Below are positions 5,719-6,362 of a stretch of DNA of 6,362 nt, in pieces. Where the stretch lies: NCBI GenBank assembly GCA_020216655.1, contig JAIWNU010000209.1, forward strand, positions 1-6,362, in the 5' to 3' direction. Numbering within the stretch: the stretch's first letter is position 1; every line of letters begins with the position of its first letter. The notes beneath the pieces are model-generated. The model searched no databases, was not told the DNA's origin, and saw only the letters and a list, made by a program, of their open reading frames with translations. Source of the stretch: Treponema sp. (lineage in GTDB: Bacteria > Spirochaetota > Spirochaetia > Treponematales > Breznakiellaceae). The position numbers and the translations under genes are program-made.

Positions 5719-6362
5719 CTATGCTAAGCGGCGGATCGCCTCTTTCCATTTTCTGCCCCGGTCAAACTCGTTCAGGAACATACCGAAGGAAGTGCATCCC
5801 GGGCTCAGCACTACCTTATCTCCCGGCTGGGCTTTCTCGAGGGCAGCCAAAACTGCCCGATCCAGGTTGTCAAAGGGGCCGAGATAGGAAATACCCCGGG
5901 CATCCAATAGCTGCTTGAGCTTCTCTGTACCGGTGCCTGCCAGGAGTATTACCTGTTTTGTTTTGCCGCAGGCCTCTGCCAGGGGGGTAAAATCCAGGTT
6001 TTTATCGGTTCCGCCGGTAACCAAAATGGGCATCTGGTCAAAGGCCTGTACTGCCGCTGCGGCAGCCTCTGGTATGGTGGCTGCCGTATCGTTGTAAAAC
6101 CGTATTCCCCGAATTTCATAAAAGAACTCGAGCCGGTGTTCTATGCCGGGGAAGCTGCCCAGAGCTTCTCGAATGAGTTCTGGCGGTATTCCCAAATCTA
6201 GGAGCCCCAAAGCACAGGCAAGCAGGTTTTGCTTTTGGTGTATGCCGGGCACAAGCGGTGCTTCCGGTACAACCTCGGCGATAGAACCGTCCGCAAGCCG
6301 GGCAAAGCAGGGCCCTTGGGGGCCATCTATCCATCCATCTAATTCTGCTCTAGGTTCTCCGC
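5719..6362 (-). CDS. murD: UDP-N-acetylmuramoylalanine--D-glutamate ligase, C-terminal part (5' end off the right edge)
   Basis: MurD adds D-glutamate to UDP-MurNAc-L-Ala in the cytoplasmic phase of peptidoglycan synthesis. The frame is open to the window edge, so 213 C-terminal residues are visible and the N-terminal UDP-binding domain and P-loop are missing. A start at 6252 (GTG) would be false, because coding continues upstream with no stop. Numbering the visible part: GIHQKQNLLACALGL (39-53) matches the Mur GxHNxxN motif; GIEHRLEFF (72-80) is the domain-junction HR motif; NDTAAT (90-95) corresponds to NDSKAT; LVTGGTDKNLDF (113-124) carries the conserved GGxxK lysine (K120); VVLSPGCTSFGMF (183-195) matches LLSPACASFDQF; RGRKWKEAIRRL (201-212) is the family C-terminus. 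The NDSKAT lysine is replaced by Ala. The gene is followed 9 bases downstream by epmA. Confidence 0.92.
   Translation of the reverse strand, partial: GEPRAELDGWIDGPQGPCFARLADGSIAEVVPEAPLVPGIHQKQNLLACALGLLDLGIPPELIREALGSFPGIEHRLEFFYEIRGIRFYNDTAATIPEAAAAAVQAFDQMPILVTGGTDKNLDFTPLAEACGKTKQVILLAGTGTEKLKQLLDARGISYLGPFDNLDRAVLAALEKAQPGDKVVLSPGCTSFGMFLNEFDRGRKWKEAIRRLA

Noticed and set aside
5719..6252. Complete 177-aa protein starting at GTG 6252
   Set aside because: The frame stays open to the window edge and the upstream residues continue MurD, so the gene is truncated by the window, not short.
1..6362. Mobile element, CRISPR, tRNA or rRNA, riboswitch
   Set aside because: No transposase, integrase, terminal repeats, regularly spaced repeats, cloverleaf or long structured leader is visible; the only gaps are 144 bp and 124 bp or less, and both are explained by promoters.

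Overview
The window looks like ordinary chromosomal DNA from a spirochaete, most likely a Treponema-type organism. The basis is the visible EF-P N-terminus, a relaxed spirochaete-style lipobox (VLSC), and a mixed, roughly 50% GC base composition. The genus-level call is inference from remembered family sequences, not a search. I see no mobile element, CRISPR array, RNA gene or prophage, and codon use does not shift visibly between genes.

Layout, left to right. (1) Positions 1-140, minus strand: the first 46 codons of efp, which runs off the left edge. (2) Positions 141-284: a divergent regulatory region with an extended -10 promoter for efp and a TTGACA/CATAAT promoter for the plus strand. 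The plus promoter's -10 is one arm of a perfect 9-bp inverted repeat. (3) Positions 285-2039, plus: a short-form Mrp/NBP35 Fe-S carrier ATPase, then a lipoprotein with two LEA14/WHy-like domains, probably one transcript. (4) Positions 2078-2129: a near-consensus sigma-70-type promoter (TTGACA-N17-TACAAT) followed at about the start of transcription by a perfect 14-bp palindrome, probably an operator. (5) Positions 2164-4688, plus: a cytoplasmic GH1 beta-glucosidase and a ROK-family repressor-like protein whose start overlaps the glucosidase stop by 4 bases. (6) Positions 4699-6362, minus: murD (5' part missing) followed after 9 bases by epmA, the EF-P lysyl-modifying enzyme. This pair converges on the ROK gene with only 10 bp between stop codons.

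How the genes fit together. EF-P and EpmA are a known functional pair: EpmA attaches (R)-beta-lysine to a conserved EF-P lysine, which helps ribosomes through polyproline stretches. Here they lie about 4.6 kb apart on the same strand. The visible EF-P keeps the target lysine (K32, in PGKG), and EpmA keeps the alanine (A309) that separates it from lysyl-tRNA synthetase. The beta-glucosidase and ROK protein form a compact sugar-use operon that is probably autoregulated through the palindrome. Mrp is housekeeping Fe-S delivery, and MurD is peptidoglycan precursor synthesis. The least understood elements are the tandem-WHy lipoprotein, the mrp promoter palindrome and the ROK protein that has lost its zinc-site residues. 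No clearly new multi-gene system is visible.
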